64,000 nucleotides of DNA from Alicyclobacillus tolerans (GCF_021739485.1 NZ_JAJFNK010000007.1:1-64000); one strand, 5' to 3'. Counted from the first letter of the stretch, positions 44,589 through 54,464 are shown. Program-made: numbers and translations. The notes: a model not told the origin generated them from the letters alone.

Positions 44589-45767
44589 ATGAAAAACGTG
44601 GTACTTCTCAGTAGTGTCGTTGCAACAACGGTCTTTCTTCTGGCAGGGTGCACCAGTCCATCATCATCAAAGCCGCAACCAAGCCCAAGAGGGTCGGGGA
44701 CAACTCACGTCCGTGACTCAAATACCCTCAAAAATCCTGCTACACAAGGCGTGCAAATTTCTCAACAAAGCCCTGCGGCATTTTCTTCCATACATATGGT
44801 CAGCCCCACGAGAGGATGGGCAACGGAAAACGGGACTGTGTGGTACACAACAGATGGAGCTAAAACGTGGAAGAATGTGACTCCCAAGGAAATCAGCCCT
44901 TCATCAAAGTTGGAAACGTATTCGTACAGTTTAGGTAAAAATCATTTTTGGTTAGCCGTTACTACGGATACTCAAACAGTGATTCAGATTTATCGAACGT
45001 CCAACGGTGGACAAACCTGGAACATGACGCAAATCCATGATGTTGGATATCCGATGCACTTGAGTTTCACAGATGTGAATCATGGATGGCTCTCCTTAAT
45101 GCAGGGAGCGGCGGCAGGCAGTGAAAGGGAAAGCATTTATCAAACTCAGGATGGCGGTACGACTTGGCACAAGATTTCCTACACGAACGAAATCCCAGGC
45201 GGAACACTCCCGTTTGGGGGGGATAAAACAGGAGCCAATTTTGTAAACACGCAACACGGTTGGGCGACAGGATTTAGCCCAGCCAACGGACAGGTCTATT
45301 TTTATCAGACAAACAATGGTGGACACACTTGGAAGTCACAAAATGTACCTATTCCTTCATCACTGCACGAATTTCAATTTACTTCCCATCCGCCTATCTT
45401 TTTTAATCAGGAAGATGGGATTGTCCCTGTTCAAGTCAACGCCATTCCTGCAGGATTTCTGGTATATCAAACCACCGACGGAGGCAAGACCTGGGAGCCA
45501 AACACTCCTTTGATGGGGACAACGAGGAATGCGGTTTTCTCGACTTGGGATTTTGTTACGCCTCATTTGGGGTTTGTGACAGATGGCACAAAATTGTTTA
45601 TGACCGAGAATGGTGGACAGGCATGGATCATTATTCGACCGAATATTTCATTGAAAGGCGTGAGTGAGTTAGACTTTATGACTCAGACCGATGGATGGGC
45701 ATTGACCACTTCGGATTCACTGTATCATACGACGGATGGCGGATACACATGGACGAAAGTCCACTGA
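44589..45767 (+). CDS. Lipoprotein beta-propeller (Asp-box/Ycf48-like)
   Basis: 392 residues. Lipobox LAGC (Cys21), Ser/Pro linker to about 50, then seven Asp-box repeats: TDGAKTW, SNGGQTW, QDGGTTW, NNGGHTW, TDGGKTW, ENGGQAW and TDGGYTW. This predicts a seven-bladed propeller on the outer face of the membrane, the same design as the outer part of anti-sigma factor 2. Behind an ECF-type promoter, 20 kb from that sigma locus. No sialidase catalytic residues are evident, so a binding role is likelier than an enzyme. Confidence 0.85.
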   Translation: MKNVVLLSSVVATTVFLLAGCTSPSSSKPQPSPRGSGTTHVRDSNTLKNPATQGVQISQQSPAAFSSIHMVSPTRGWATENGTVWYTTDGAKTWKNVTPKEISPSSKLETYSYSLGKNHFWLAVTTDTQTVIQIYRTSNGGQTWNMTQIHDVGYPMHLSFTDVNHGWLSLMQGAAAGSERESIYQTQDGGTTWHKISYTNEIPGGTLPFGGDKTGANFVNTQHGWATGFSPANGQVYFYQTNNGGHTWKSQNVPIPSSLHEFQFTSHPPIFFNQEDGIVPVQVNAIPAGFLVYQTTDGGKTWEPNTPLMGTTRNAVFSTWDFVTPHLGFVTDGTKLFMTENGGQAWIIIRPNISLKGVSELDFMTQTDGWALTTSDSLYHTTDGGYTWTKVH

Positions 45768-46001
45768 GTCGCATTACATCAATTCTCTCTGGCGTGACAC
45801 CATGGATGGACACGGCAAAGAGCGCGTGGTGTGTAGAAGCATACTGCCCATGTTAAGGTCGTCACATCTGCGTAGGCGAATTACATAGATCACGCAATAC
45901 ATTTTTGGCTGTATTCCATATTAAGGTATCAACTCGAAGTGGATTGCCTATCCTGTATATCACCGAGTTTGTAGGAAGATCCCCCAAGGCAGGAATGAAC
46001 A

Positions 46002-47252
46002 ATGGATACGATACGGTCAACGTACTCAAGAAAGAGAGCCAGTCTTGGGATGCTAAGTTTGAACCAAATTCATTACACGAATCCTTGGGTAGCCATGGCT
46101 TGGTCATTCTTCTTTCCTGGATTTGGGCACATCCTACTGGGTGAGTATATCCAGGGGTGGGTTTTGTTTCTTTGGGAACTTTTCGTGAATGTTCATGCTC
46201 ACTTTAACGTTGCTATCATGCTCGCTCTTACAGGAAGATTCAACGAGTCTATACAGGAGTTGTCCGCAGGAGGAACCTATTGGATTCTTCTATATGGCAC
46301 CGTGTTTTGCTATGCGCTATTCGCAAGCTATCGATTGGCTGTGGAAACGAATCAATTGTTCACTTTGGCAATGGACGAGGATATTCCGATTGAAATTTTC
46401 AAAATCAATGCTCTACAGTTTAATTTTTTCAACAAGAGAAGCCCTTGGGTTGCCGCCATATGGTCTTTACTGATGCCAGGTCTTGGGAGTATGTGTAACC
46501 GTAAGCTGACATCTTCCGTGTTTGCTTTGGGGTGGTGGATTGCAATTGTCTATTTTTCGCATATGCTTCCCGCCACACTATACACTTTGATAGGACGATT
46601 TCATCAGGCAATCACCATTCTCAATGTAGAGTGGATACTGTTTCTCCCGTCGATCTACGGTTTCGCTTTTTACAACGCCTACGTCTCCATGATGGCACAA
46701 AATGAAGTGTTTGCCCAACAACAGTCTAAGTTTCTGAAAGCGATGTATCAACCCACTTGCTTTCCATTTCAAGTCGAGGGGCAGAGCCAGGTGCGGATCG
46801 TTGCCACTTTTGAGCATTCGTTGATGCTGGAACAAGCCATTGTCCGTATTCAAAGAAGGGGTGTTTCAAGAGAGAGCATCTATGCGATTCCGTTGGCAAA
46901 CACCAACGCATCTGACTTTGCACCTTTAGACTTCATTCACAGGTCAGACGAATCCTCTTTGCTCGATATTCCTGCTATTGTTGCCGCTTTGTTTTGTGCT
47001 TTGGGTACGATTTACGGATTCGTCCTACAAGGCGGACCTGTCTTGTGGGGGCTGATTGGATTCAGTGGCGGGTTGATATTGGGAGTTATCATCAAAGTCA
47101 CCGTGGCAAAGCGGGTGGCGAGCGAGCGCAAGAAGCGGTCTAAAACGGAGGTCGTGTTGATGATCGTTTGTGAAGAGGCGTTGGCAAGTCAGGTCGAGCA
47201 GATACTATGGCACCACCATGCGTTTGGAGTCACGAAAATTGGTTTGGATTGA
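46002..47252 (+). CDS. Multi-helix membrane protein
   Basis: 416 residues. Two related membrane halves, each starting with a similar motif (NPWVAMAWSFFFPGFGHILLGEYIQGW and SPWVAAIWSLLMPGLGSMCNRKL), like TM2-type duplicates, then a soluble region (about 260-325) and two more helices with a basic, coiled end. The PG.G....G motif is a TM2-domain-like signature. Function unknown. Confidence 0.75.
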   Translation: MDTIRSTYSRKRASLGMLSLNQIHYTNPWVAMAWSFFFPGFGHILLGEYIQGWVLFLWELFVNVHAHFNVAIMLALTGRFNESIQELSAGGTYWILLYGTVFCYALFASYRLAVETNQLFTLAMDEDIPIEIFKINALQFNFFNKRSPWVAAIWSLLMPGLGSMCNRKLTSSVFALGWWIAIVYFSHMLPATLYTLIGRFHQAITILNVEWILFLPSIYGFAFYNAYVSMMAQNEVFAQQQSKFLKAMYQPTCFPFQVEGQSQVRIVATFEHSLMLEQAIVRIQRRGVSRESIYAIPLANTNASDFAPLDFIHRSDESSLLDIPAIVAALFCALGTIYGFVLQGGPVLWGLIGFSGGLILGVIIKVTVAKRVASERKKRSKTEVVLMIVCEEALASQVEQILWHHHAFGVTKIGLD

Positions 47253-47863
47253 ATTTTGGGAGAAGACCGATTTTTTGAAGGGATTCCCCTATCAACCGCA
47301 CAGATTCCGAAGTATTCAAACCACGGTTGTCAAGCAAATCCCCGCGACCTCGCACCATTCTATGATGACTTCGCCATTTTATGTAACGTCCGAACGCCCT
47401 CACGGCTACCAACCAGATTAAGGGCGTTCAGAGTATCAAGAGCACACCTTTAGAATAGCAAAGAAGCCGAATGACTGAAACTGCCCGTCAAAACTTACTT
47501 TGATTGGATTATTCAGGAGTCACTCCCCCCACATATGAGCAATCTAAGTCTTAAACCCACCGCCCATGTAGATCCAACATCCGTTTACTCGTACATTATT
47601 AAGGGGTCAAGATACAAATGAAGTAGACGAATATTCGTCGGTTATTCTCGAATTCATTCGTCTATGTCGAGGAGGTCACTGTCAGTCACAAGAATTGGGT
47701 TCGATGATGATCCCGACCATCGGATTAAGGAGCTTCGGTGGCACCTCTTCCAATGGGAGTAAAAAGGGTTAGACGCATGGTGTTTTGCCCATACTGGAAT
47801 CGCAACTCGACTCCGTAGGGTGGAACAAAACTATGTAGGAAGAAGCGAAAGAAGTGAACACAA
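47253..47863. other. Intergenic with palindromes
   Basis: About 610 bases without a supported gene. Contains the perfect dyad GACGAATATTCGTC (47626-47639), and AGACGAAT (47625-47632) is repeated inverted as ATTCGTCT (47656-47663). A GAGGAGG site just after has no ATG behind it, only a 24-codon frame with a non-standard start, so a decayed or leaderless gene is possible. Confidence 0.4.
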
Positions 47864-48328
47864 TTGGTGTTCTTGGGCGTCTCCGTCATTCTCTTGAATG
47901 TGACCGCGTACCTGATGCCAAAGCGGCTCTCACCCCTTGAAATGTGGACAACAGGGTTATTTGCGTTGGTGTTGGATTATCTTGTAGATACCTATTTAGA
48001 CCGTAAATACGACCTGTACGGGTATTTTACGCATCAAATTGACTGGTTATCGCTCATTCCAATATTCGGCTTGTATCCTGCAGTGAGCGTCATGTTTCTA
48101 AATTTCTATCCGTATACCCAAAAGGTTTGGCGCAAGGGCTTGTATATCGCAGGTGGGTCGGTGTTTAGCCTGCTGTTTGAATACGCATCCGTGCAATCAG
48201 GATATTTTTATCACAACGGTTGGAAGCTATGGTACTCGGCTCTATGCTACCCTGTTCTCCTGGGCATTCTCGTCGGGCATTTAACATTCATTCGTAAGTT
48301 GGAAACCCGCCGAAAAGCCAGTCAATGA
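47864..48328 (+). CDS. CBO0543-type membrane protein, copy 1
   Basis: 154 residues, about five helices: LLNVTAYLMPKRLSPLEMWTT, ALVLDYLVDTYLDRKYDLYGYF, FEYASVQSGYFYHNGWKLWYSA. This is the conserved pattern of the CBO0543 family of Bacillota membrane proteins. A similar gene lies 475 bases on. Function unknown. Start at 47864 is uncertain; no strong site is seen. Confidence 0.78.
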   Translation: MVFLGVSVILLNVTAYLMPKRLSPLEMWTTGLFALVLDYLVDTYLDRKYDLYGYFTHQIDWLSLIPIFGLYPAVSVMFLNFYPYTQKVWRKGLYIAGGSVFSLLFEYASVQSGYFYHNGWKLWYSALCYPVLLGILVGHLTFIRKLETRRKASQ

Positions 48329-48802
48329 GAGTGCCAGATATCCCAGGGGTAAGCTTTGCAAGAAACGTGCATCCACGGAAGGGCGGATAAGTTGCGGTAA
48401 ACGTGTATCACTGCGGGTGGTCTTACGGGAATTCACCCAGATCGATCGCGACGTAGCCTTATCCCCCCCCAGCAGACGGAGATGGAAGGCACTGCGCCTT
48501 GCCTCTATTGTCAAAACGAATCATATAGAGGCTGAAGTACTTCGTCACTTTTTGATGACAGGCATTCAAAATCCCTCGGTCTCGCTGACACGCTGTTTCT
48601 GCGCTTTTGCTCCCCATAGTTCATCCCTCCCGATCAGAGTTCGATGGGGTACGGTGTTTGATGCAGGAATGCGTATAGAGCGATTCCTTGCATCAAGCTA
48701 CTTGTTATCCATCCTAATTACTCTATTTTTTCTGGTGGTTTCATGTTTCTGTGTGATGGGAGCCTTCAAGCAGAGATGCACGACGGTGTGACGAGGTGAA
48801 AG
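48329..48802. other. Gap between the two CBO0543-type genes
   Basis: About 470 bases. A 40-codon frame from ATG 48669 has one strong hydrophobic helix (SYLLSILITLFFLVVSCFCV) but a weak ribosome site. Nothing else is supported. Confidence 0.3.
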
Positions 48803-49258
48803 GTGGCAGGGAACATGAGCTTCTTGATTGTGTCCGTTGTCGTGTTGAACGTCGCGGCACGAATGATGCCTAAACGACTGACAGCTTGGGAAGTCTGGAC
48901 GACCAGTTTGTTCGCGCTGGTCTGTGAACTTGTGGTGAACATTGTACTCGACTTAAAGTTCGACTTCTATGGGTATTTCGAGAAAGGCGTTCAGGGCGGG
49001 TCTTTCATTGCAATTTTCGGGCTGTTTCCATCCGCGAATACGATTTTTTTGAACTTCTATCCGTTTGGAAGACACAAATGGCAAAAAGTCTTATACATTC
49101 TCGGGTCGTCTGGGTTTTGCGTCATTTTTGAATACGCCTCCTTGAAGTCGGGCTACTTTTACTATCATGGGTGGAAATTGTGGTACTCGGCACTGTTTTA
49201 TCCCCCATTACTGTGGTTGATGGTCTTGAATCTCCAGTTGACTCGTAGATTACGGTGA
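48803..49258 (+). CDS. CBO0543-type membrane protein, copy 2
   Basis: 151 residues, about five helices, about half identical to copy 1: VLNVAARMMPKRLTAWEVWTT, VLDLKFDFYGYFEKG, FEYASLKSGYFYYHGWKLWYSA. GTG start behind GAGGTGAAAG. A diverged tandem copy. Confidence 0.8.
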   Translation: MAGNMSFLIVSVVVLNVAARMMPKRLTAWEVWTTSLFALVCELVVNIVLDLKFDFYGYFEKGVQGGSFIAIFGLFPSANTIFLNFYPFGRHKWQKVLYILGSSGFCVIFEYASLKSGYFYYHGWKLWYSALFYPPLLWLMVLNLQLTRRLR

Positions 49259-49492
49259 ACTGGGGCTTATGTGACACAGGGGTACAAGAATCAGTGAGGT
49301 GTCCCAGGAAATGCTGTGGAGCACATGTGGCGGATAGGGCAGGGGTAAGTGTAGCCAGGAGGTCGTATCTTCGGCACAATGAAGAGTTCGACAAAATTCA
49401 GAAGGAAAATAATAGCGATTTCGCGAAGTCCCTATATGATATAGAGACCACACAAACAGTGAAAGCATCATGTGATGGAAGGGGACTGAGAT

Positions 49493-49732
49493 TTGGCTGG
49501 GATGACTCGGCAGGTCGATGAATTGGGGCGAATCGTTATTCCGATTGAAATTCGTGAGACGTTCGGCATCAAAACGAAAGATCCTCTTGAAATTTTCACA
49601 GACGAGGATCAGATTATTTTGAAGAAGTACGAACCTGGATGCGTCCTCTGTGGCGAAGTGGCTGAACACTATGTCCAGTTTCACGGTAAACGGATTTGCG
49701 ATGAATGTGTAAAAGGCATCGGTGAAGTATAA
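49493..49732 (+). CDS. AbrB-like transition-state regulator
   Basis: 79 residues. Swapped-hairpin AbrB fold, TRQVDELGRIVIPIEIRETFGIKTKDPLEIF, with a C-terminal CxxC...CxxC pair (CVLCGE, CDEC) that could hold zinc. AbrB proteins repress sporulation and stationary-phase genes. TTG start; ATG at residue 4 is an alternative. A terminator follows. Confidence 0.9.
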   Translation: MAGMTRQVDELGRIVIPIEIRETFGIKTKDPLEIFTDEDQIILKKYEPGCVLCGEVAEHYVQFHGKRICDECVKGIGEV

Positions 49733-49779
49733 AAGGTTAAACGTGAGTCCAGTTTTGGGGTAAAGAGACAAGAAGACAA

Positions 49780-49816
49780 GAGCCATGGATTGGTGGTCAT
49801 ATCCATGGCTCGTTTT
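49780..49816 (+). terminator. Terminator of the abrB-like gene
   Basis: GAGCCATGGAT (49780-49790) pairs with ATCCATGGCTC (49801-49811), followed by GTTTT. Confidence 0.85.
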
Positions 49817-50415
49817 GATGGTTGCGCACGGGGAAACAATACGGGGTGCCATGAATCATGCCGCTATAGCAGTCTTGGACGCTTAGTCGCTGGACATCGG
49901 AAGCGTCGTGAGTGCGGGCTGGCGTAACCCCCGTCTGCAGGTTGACTCAGCAAACAGAGTTTCCCTGAATGGGATTCGAAGACGTAAACACCCTATCATC
50001 TTCTGTGAGTTTTGTGATATAGGGCTGTTTGGTGATGATATGGGTCCTTCGGATAGGTATTTCAATGCATGACGAGAGGTCTGTACAGAGAACGTATGCA
50101 TAGTAAGTTTACGACATGCGAGGTTTCATACATCGCGGAATCCATATCGTAGATAACCAGCAATGGATGCAGGACTGTTCTCATAGGGACTCACTTCCTA
50201 CGACTCCTTCACGTTTTTGAATGGCTGTCGTTCTTTTATATGTGTTTTATGGGGAATAATTGCTCATTGCCACCTCTTTTGTCGAATTGCGGTACGGGCA
50301 TAGCACAGATATAGCAATTGGTAAAAATACCTTTACAATAGATGTCGAAAGATATTCAACCAACGGAAAGCCAGCCCGTGTTCGCATGCGTGAATTCTTC
50401 AAGGGAGGGGTCGGA
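49817..50415. other. Intergenic before the histidine kinase
   Basis: About 600 bases. The last 156 bases stay open in the kinase frame but have no good start; no other gene is seen. Confidence 0.35.
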
Positions 50416-51759
50416 TTGGGAGAGCAAACAAAACAAATTGCGCTGACGCAACAGCTTAATGTTGCCAATGCCGCGCATATCTTGTACCTGTACACCGATG
50501 AAAATGCCTACATAGAAAATGCGGCTTCTTTTATTCAGGCAGGAATCAGCCAATACCAGCGCATCATTTTTATCGATTCCCAGGAGCATTGGGTACACCT
50601 ACAAGCACGGATGCCAGAGTTGGCTTTGCATACGCGCCAAGACGTGATGTATGTAGAGAACAACGAATTCTATCGGTGCTATGAAGATTTCCACTTGGAA
50701 CGGGTTCTTCAAAATCTCAAGGATGTCGTTGACCCATTCATACAAGAAGGAGTCAGTGTCCGTCTGTGGGGACTTGTGGAATACAGGGATGCCCCAGACA
50801 TCATCACGAAGTTACATACTTATGAGTGCCACTGTGACATGACCATCAGCGAACTGGGCTACCTGACGGTCTGCGCCTATCACGCTTACAAACTCCCTGC
50901 ATCCATTGCACTCGCAATGATGAAAACGCATGAGTATGTCATGACGGACAATGAATTGTTTCGTTCCCCATTGTATACTCAGTTACGTTATCCCTCGAAT
51001 GATCCACTTCCGTCGCTGACGGAGCAAGTCCGTATGGAATCAGAAATGGATCTGTACCGACAAAAGCTCGACTTTGTACACGTCGTATCTCATGAAGTCA
51101 GAAATCCGTTGACCATTGTGCAAGCCTACGCCTCAATTCTCAGTCAAATGGAAGACAATGAGACGAAACGGTCAAAGTTAAAAGCCATCCTTGATTACTG
51201 CACAATCATCGATTATGAAATCTCTCATATTCTCGAAACGGAACAGATGCTGGTTACGGAATCCATTTGGAAAAAGAGTCTTGTTATGCCGCGAACCGCC
51301 CTTAATACAGTGCTGAATATCATGGAAACAAAGGCGAGAACGCAAAATATTCATTTGGTGGTCGACAATAGCTTGTCCCCAGAGGAGACGTGCATTTGTA
51401 ACCTGATGAGCCTGCGGCTCATTTTTTCCAACCTCATTAGCAATGCCCTTAAATATAGCCACGAGGGATCCACGGTGATGGTAAAATGTCACATCGTCAA
51501 AGGCTTTTTGAGGTTCATCGTGCAAGACCAAGGAATTGGCATGACACAAGAGCAGTTGTCGAGATTGTTTCGCAAGTATGAAAAGCAAAACGCCGAACGA
51601 AGCGGACAAGGCATCGGACTGTTCATGGTGAAAACCTTGGTCGATGACCTTGGTGGAGGTATTCAAGTGGAAAGCCGATTCAACGAAGGAACGCGGGTTG
51701 AGGTCAGCTTACCCATGGATTCGGTGGAGAGAGTAGTGGGAATTGAAGTGGGCAGATAG
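50416..51759 (+). CDS. Sensor histidine kinase with MEDS domain
   Basis: 447 residues. TTG 50416 chosen: AAGGGAGGGG lies five bases upstream. Residues about 10-180 are a MEDS (DcmR-like sensory) domain (HILYLYTDENAYIENAASFIQAGISQYQRIIFID, LWGLVEYRDAP). Then a His kinase: H-box VVSHEVRNPLT, N-box LISNALKYS, G1 DQGIGM and G2 GQGIGLFM. No membrane helix, so a cytoplasmic kinase. No response regulator gene is adjacent. The signal may be a small carbon compound as for DcmR, but is unproven. Confidence 0.9.
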   Translation: MGEQTKQIALTQQLNVANAAHILYLYTDENAYIENAASFIQAGISQYQRIIFIDSQEHWVHLQARMPELALHTRQDVMYVENNEFYRCYEDFHLERVLQNLKDVVDPFIQEGVSVRLWGLVEYRDAPDIITKLHTYECHCDMTISELGYLTVCAYHAYKLPASIALAMMKTHEYVMTDNELFRSPLYTQLRYPSNDPLPSLTEQVRMESEMDLYRQKLDFVHVVSHEVRNPLTIVQAYASILSQMEDNETKRSKLKAILDYCTIIDYEISHILETEQMLVTESIWKKSLVMPRTALNTVLNIMETKARTQNIHLVVDNSLSPEETCICNLMSLRLIFSNLISNALKYSHEGSTVMVKCHIVKGFLRFIVQDQGIGMTQEQLSRLFRKYEKQNAERSGQGIGLFMVKTLVDDLGGGIQVESRFNEGTRVEVSLPMDSVERVVGIEVGR

Positions 51760-52038
51760 GGACAGTGGCATAGACGAGAAGTCGGAGGAATCCGATCATT
51801 AGATGCCTTTTTCCGCTACGGTCTCCGCGATAACTATCGATGACATTTGTGTCATATGCTGAGACACCGATGCATGAAAAATACATACGAACCCGATGAC
51901 AAAATCCGTAAGCTCTAAAGAGTTTATGTTATACTGCCGTTGAAAGGTGTTTAGAATGAAACTGTATTGACGATTTCGGTTTACTGAAGTTGCGTTGGAT
52001 AAAGAAAAAAATTACGATTTGTTCGGGGAGTGACGTGA

Positions 52039-53073
52039 ATGAAAGCTTCAAAAGTAAAATACAAGATTGAACAACTACAAAAAATGTACAAGAAGAGTAA
52101 GGTTTCCTTTGATTTGTCGATTCAACGGAAGCAAAACATTTGGGACACAAAACGCCAATCGATGTTCATTCATTCTGTACTCGCAGGTTATCCGATTCCA
52201 AATTTATTCGCCACCAGAGAGGAAGCCGTATTCTACCTCTTGGATGGAAAACAACGACTGTCCAGCATCTTTGCTTACGTGGACGGTGAATATACCTTGG
52301 TGGGAACTCCAAAGGTGGATGATACCGAGGTCGCAGGACTGACTTTCTCGCAGTTGTCGGAGGAGTTCCAACAGAGAATCCTTGGATACGCATTTGAAAT
52401 CGATATCGTGGAGGAAATCAGTCAATCGGAGATGGAGGATATCTTTTGTCGTCTGAACAATGGTGTACCCCTTCGACCCATTGAGACGACCAGAGCGTTG
52501 TTGGGGAAGAAGGCTCTGGAATTCGTGGAGAGAATGGCAAAGACCCCCTTCTTTGTGGAAAAGGTAAATCTCTCAACGCCAGCGCGAAACCACTTCGTTG
52601 ACCAAGAGTTAGTGTTACAGATTCTCGCATTGGTTCATAACCCTGAGACGGGCTTTAGTAAAAAAGAAATGACAACATTTGTGGAGACATTACGAGATGA
52701 TGAGAGTCGGGATCGTTTCAAATCCAAGTTGGATAACGCCTGTTTTTATCTAAACGAAGCCTTTCCAAGCGCGGAAAAACTCCTAAGAAAAGTGCATATT
52801 CCGATGCTTTTTAAATTAACACTTGACCTTCAACACAAGGGGGTCGAAATCCCTGCTGAGGTATTTGGAGCATGGGTGAGACGTTTTTTGGAGGCTCCAC
52901 CTGAAGCCTATGTCGAAGCCTATAGTTCGGGGAGTGCAAAACGGGAGAATGTTCAGAAACGCTTGAGTCTTATGATCCAGGCATTCGAAGAGCATTTTCA
53001 AATGAAACTTCCTGATGGAGCTTTGAAGGCAGAGCATGAGGTAGCGGCGACGGTGGAAATGATTCAAGAGTAG
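52039..53073 (+). CDS. DUF262-family protein (GmrSD-like N-terminal domain)
   Basis: 344 residues. Contains SIQRKQNIWDTKRQSMFIHSVLAGYPIP and the DGQQR-like LLDGKQRLSS, the conserved core of DUF262 (ParB-like nuclease fold), then RLNNGVPLRPIE. Full-length DUF262 proteins often carry a DUF1524 HNH nuclease partner domain as in GmrSD, which attacks modified phage DNA; that partner is absent here. ATG 52039 behind GGGGAG. It could be a phage- or plasmid-type regulator, or a defence remnant. Confidence 0.78.
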   Translation: MKASKVKYKIEQLQKMYKKSKVSFDLSIQRKQNIWDTKRQSMFIHSVLAGYPIPNLFATREEAVFYLLDGKQRLSSIFAYVDGEYTLVGTPKVDDTEVAGLTFSQLSEEFQQRILGYAFEIDIVEEISQSEMEDIFCRLNNGVPLRPIETTRALLGKKALEFVERMAKTPFFVEKVNLSTPARNHFVDQELVLQILALVHNPETGFSKKEMTTFVETLRDDESRDRFKSKLDNACFYLNEAFPSAEKLLRKVHIPMLFKLTLDLQHKGVEIPAEVFGAWVRRFLEAPPEAYVEAYSSGSAKRENVQKRLSLMIQAFEEHFQMKLPDGALKAEHEVAATVEMIQE

Positions 53074-53207
53074 ATCATCATCAGTGAAAAAGCGAACCGT
53101 TGGCGGGGTTATTTGACAAGAGCAAGATCAATTCCTGCTCCCTCTCCGCTATGAACTTTTTAAATTCCTTGCCTTTCAGAATTTCTAATAGTATATTTTG
53201 GAATAGA

Positions 53208-53292
53208 GGAAAAAGGTAAACCGCTCCGAAAGGACGGGGCACAAAGCCATGGGGCTACGGCGTTAATGCCATGCCTGCCAGGTTGCCGCTAA
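53208..53292 (+). ncRNA. c-di-GMP-I (GEMM) riboswitch
   Basis: GGTAAACCGC, CGAAAGGACGGGGCACAAAGCCA, GGGCTACGGCG and GCCTGCCAGGTTGCCG follow the GEMM-I pattern (first-stem GAAA tetraloop, CAAAGCC joining strand, GCCAGGUUGCC). A terminator and then a diguanylate cyclase gene follow, a classic feedback arrangement. Confidence 0.88.
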
Positions 53293-53309
53293 AACTACGT
53301 CACAAGCGG

Positions 53310-53338
53310 CACATCCAGGTTTGATTGGATGTGTTTTT
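53310..53338 (+). terminator. Riboswitch terminator before the diguanylate cyclase
   Basis: CACATCCA (53310-53317) pairs with TGGATGTG (53326-53333), followed by TTTTT. It lies between the aptamer and the start at 53357. Confidence 0.85.
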
Positions 53339-53356
53339 GTGTTAGGGGCGGGCGAT

Positions 53357-54304
53357 ATGCACCCATTAAGAACCCTAATCGAGCAATCAAGTGATTGGGC
53401 ATCTGTAGAACGTTGTAGGGATCTTTTTGCGAAGGTTGCGGACGTGTTACAACACACGTTCGGTGTCGAATCAGGGATGTTTGTATACCGAGAGCAATTT
53501 AATCCAAAAGATAAGGTTTCCACAGTTCAAGTGTACAAGCCATGGGGACTTGGGTACTCCGAATCAGAGTTGACTCGCTTTATTGATGGAGGTGCATGGT
53601 TTTCTGGTGACACCTATGTAGTCACTGAAACCTGGCTCTCCGTCAAGGAAGCGCCACCAGTCTGGAAGCAGGTTTGGATGGACGCAGGCGTGCAATATGT
53701 GGGGGCTTGGAAGTTAAATGTGCAAGGCAGTTGTGTTGGCGCAATTGTCCTGGGGCGAAGGACTAAGCCTGGTCAAATGGATACAGATATCATGGCGGCT
53801 TGTGCAACCCACGTCTCGCTCGTGCTTGACATGCTGATATCCCGTCGTATCGCCGAACATGCAAGCTGTCACGATCCGTTGACCAACGTCCTGAATCGTA
53901 GAGGATTTGAAAAAGAATTTACCTGCATGCAAAGTCAGAATGATAGTTCTTTGGTCATGGGTATTCTCGATCTCAACGAGTTCAAGGATATCAATGACAG
54001 TTTGGGTCATCTTGAAGGGGACTCAATTCTCATTGATGTGGCTCAAACACTTCACAAGCAGATAGGGCAATACGGGATCGTCGCTCGTTTTGGGGGTGAC
54101 GAATTTGTATTTGCCGTGACAGTGGATAATACAAACGTCGATGCTATTACTGAATACATACTGTCATGGTTTGAAAATAAGAATTATACCGTAAGTGTTG
54201 GATGTTCCGTTTTAGGAATAGACGGGGAGGATTGGGGTTCGTGTCTACGGATTGCTGATAGGCACCTTTATGTAAGAAAGTCGCAGACTGGAGTTTTGGA
54301 GTAG
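53357..54304 (+). CDS. GAF-GGDEF diguanylate cyclase
   Basis: 315 residues. GAF-like sensor (about 5-150), then a GGDEF domain: DPLTNVLNRRGFE, DLNEFKDINDSLGH and RFGGDEFVFAV, all intact, so it should make c-di-GMP from two GTP. The inhibitory RxxD site expected five residues before GGDEF is missing, so product inhibition is unlikely. Start ATG 53357 after the terminator; an earlier in-frame GTG lies in the terminator stem. Controlled by the c-di-GMP-I riboswitch, giving feedback at the RNA level instead. Confidence 0.92.
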   Translation: MHPLRTLIEQSSDWASVERCRDLFAKVADVLQHTFGVESGMFVYREQFNPKDKVSTVQVYKPWGLGYSESELTRFIDGGAWFSGDTYVVTETWLSVKEAPPVWKQVWMDAGVQYVGAWKLNVQGSCVGAIVLGRRTKPGQMDTDIMAACATHVSLVLDMLISRRIAEHASCHDPLTNVLNRRGFEKEFTCMQSQNDSSLVMGILDLNEFKDINDSLGHLEGDSILIDVAQTLHKQIGQYGIVARFGGDEFVFAVTVDNTNVDAITEYILSWFENKNYTVSVGCSVLGIDGEDWGSCLRIADRHLYVRKSQTGVLE

Positions 54305-54464
54305 GGGGTCTTGGTCGCGATAAAGTTAAGCCGACACAGTGTTTTTCGCAACTTAAAAATGCAGAAAAAACGCGCCAATCTGATATATCGCGTTCTTGAT
54401 ATTTATGCATTTCCGTCAGCGACTGCTTATTCAGTACTCGCCCCCTTTAGTCTCATAAGACGGA

